NCBI RefSeq assembly: GCF_900605005.1
Contig: NZ_LR027558.1
Location: 2,712,885-2,745,119 of the forward strand
Length of the DNA: 32,235 nucleotides
Direction of reading: 5' to 3'
Source of the DNA: Acidipropionibacterium timonense
Lineage (GTDB): Bacteria; Actinomycetota; Actinomycetes; Propionibacteriales; Propionibacteriaceae
Shown here in pieces: positions 32,034-32,235 of the stretch. Positions within the stretch are counted from its first letter, which is position 1. Every line of letters starts with the position of its first letter. Below the pieces are notes generated by a model that was not told where the DNA came from, did no database searches, and saw only the letters and a program-made list of their open reading frames with translations. The translations under genes and the position numbers were made by a program.

Positions 32034-32109
32034 TGTGAGGAAAATCCCCGGAGCGGGCGATTCCTCCCTTGGAGGGGAACTTCTCCTCGCTCACGGTGAT
32101 TTCCTGACA
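32034..32109 (+). repeat. 76-bp palindromic element, copy 3
   Basis: Same length and orientation as copy 2 (67/76 identical) and 1.1 kb from it, on the other side of the DUF559 gene. The terminal arms (TGTGAGGAAA / TTTCCTGACA) have one mismatch pair. It lies in non-coding sequence, as far as can be seen. Confidence 0.9.
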
Positions 32110-32235
32110 GTGTCCGTCGGTGCCCCAGGTGGTGCGACGCGGTGCGAGCAGCGGGACGCCCGAGGCGCGGTGGCCCTGACCGCGGCAGCCGAGGATGTGG
32201 AGCGCCACGAGACGGCGGGGCGCCGGGCCCTCCCG
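32110..32235. other. Right-edge sequence with no supported gene
   Basis: Together with 31899-32033, this end of the window holds only the inverted repeat and palindrome copy 3. Beyond the palindrome, a minus-strand frame reading from the edge would end in KSP and a TGA inside the palindrome, just as the DUF559 gene does in copy 2, and a plus-strand frame is open to the edge. Neither is long enough to call. Confidence 0.5.

Noticed and set aside
31876-32208. Minus-strand open frame of 110 codons at the right edge
   Set aside because: It runs through palindrome copy 3, the inverted repeat and the DUF559 start region, with no family similarity and poor codon pattern.

Overview
The window looks like chromosomal DNA of a high-GC actinobacterium. 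Coding third positions are almost all G/C, short GTGA/ATGA gene overlaps are common, and the gene set and the pcnA - DUF6049 - pseudokinase - sigM order are typical of Actinomycetota. Together with the glycerol genes and gene content, a Propionibacteriaceae-like organism is my best guess (inference only). No tRNA, rRNA, CRISPR array or prophage was seen.

Layout. (1) 1-1067: a nested insertion-sequence scar. The end of an IS3-family element cuts into an IS110-family transposase, whose non-coding left end folds into several hairpins and is a candidate bridge RNA. (2) 1068-3821: an RluA-type pseudouridine synthase, then convergent trxB and an NAD(P)-binding protein. (3) 3903-11190: a carbohydrate-use locus. 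A LacI regulator is divergent from an operon of binding lipoprotein, two permeases, GH43 lipoprotein and cytoplasmic GH2 enzyme, with two near-identical palindromic operators at the promoter. No ABC ATPase is present, so a shared one elsewhere is presumed. (4) 11294-12901: an HtrA-type membrane protease with four exact 24-bp coding repeats. (5) 13027-17620: a SorC-type regulator, translationally coupled to a secreted zinc-peptidase-like protein and divergent from glpF-glpK. (6) 17792-24294, minus strand: the cell-envelope/sigma cluster pcnA, DUF6049, membrane pseudokinase, ECF sigma factor and a small protein. It matches the arrangement around mycobacterial Rv3910/sigM, except that the MurJ (MviN) flippase part is absent. 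(7) 24317-28934: a small membrane protein, glycerate kinase, MscS channel with a coupled 52-residue membrane protein, and a class B penicillin-binding lipoprotein. (8) 29077-32235: a SUFU-domain protein, a second LacI regulator with a palindrome over its own promoter, and a DUF559 nuclease-like gene.

The most unusual signal is a 76-bp near-palindrome present three times (25805-25880, 30906-30981, 32034-32109). The copies are 83-88% identical by my alignment, and three column pairs change together so that base pairing is kept. Copy 1 supplies the stop codons of two convergent genes. Copies 2 and 3 lie in direct orientation on both sides of the DUF559 nuclease-like gene, whose upstream region also holds an 11-bp perfect inverted repeat made of two TTGTCCACA (DnaA-box-like) sequences. 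This repeat/nuclease/inverted-repeat unit is the best candidate here for an undescribed element.
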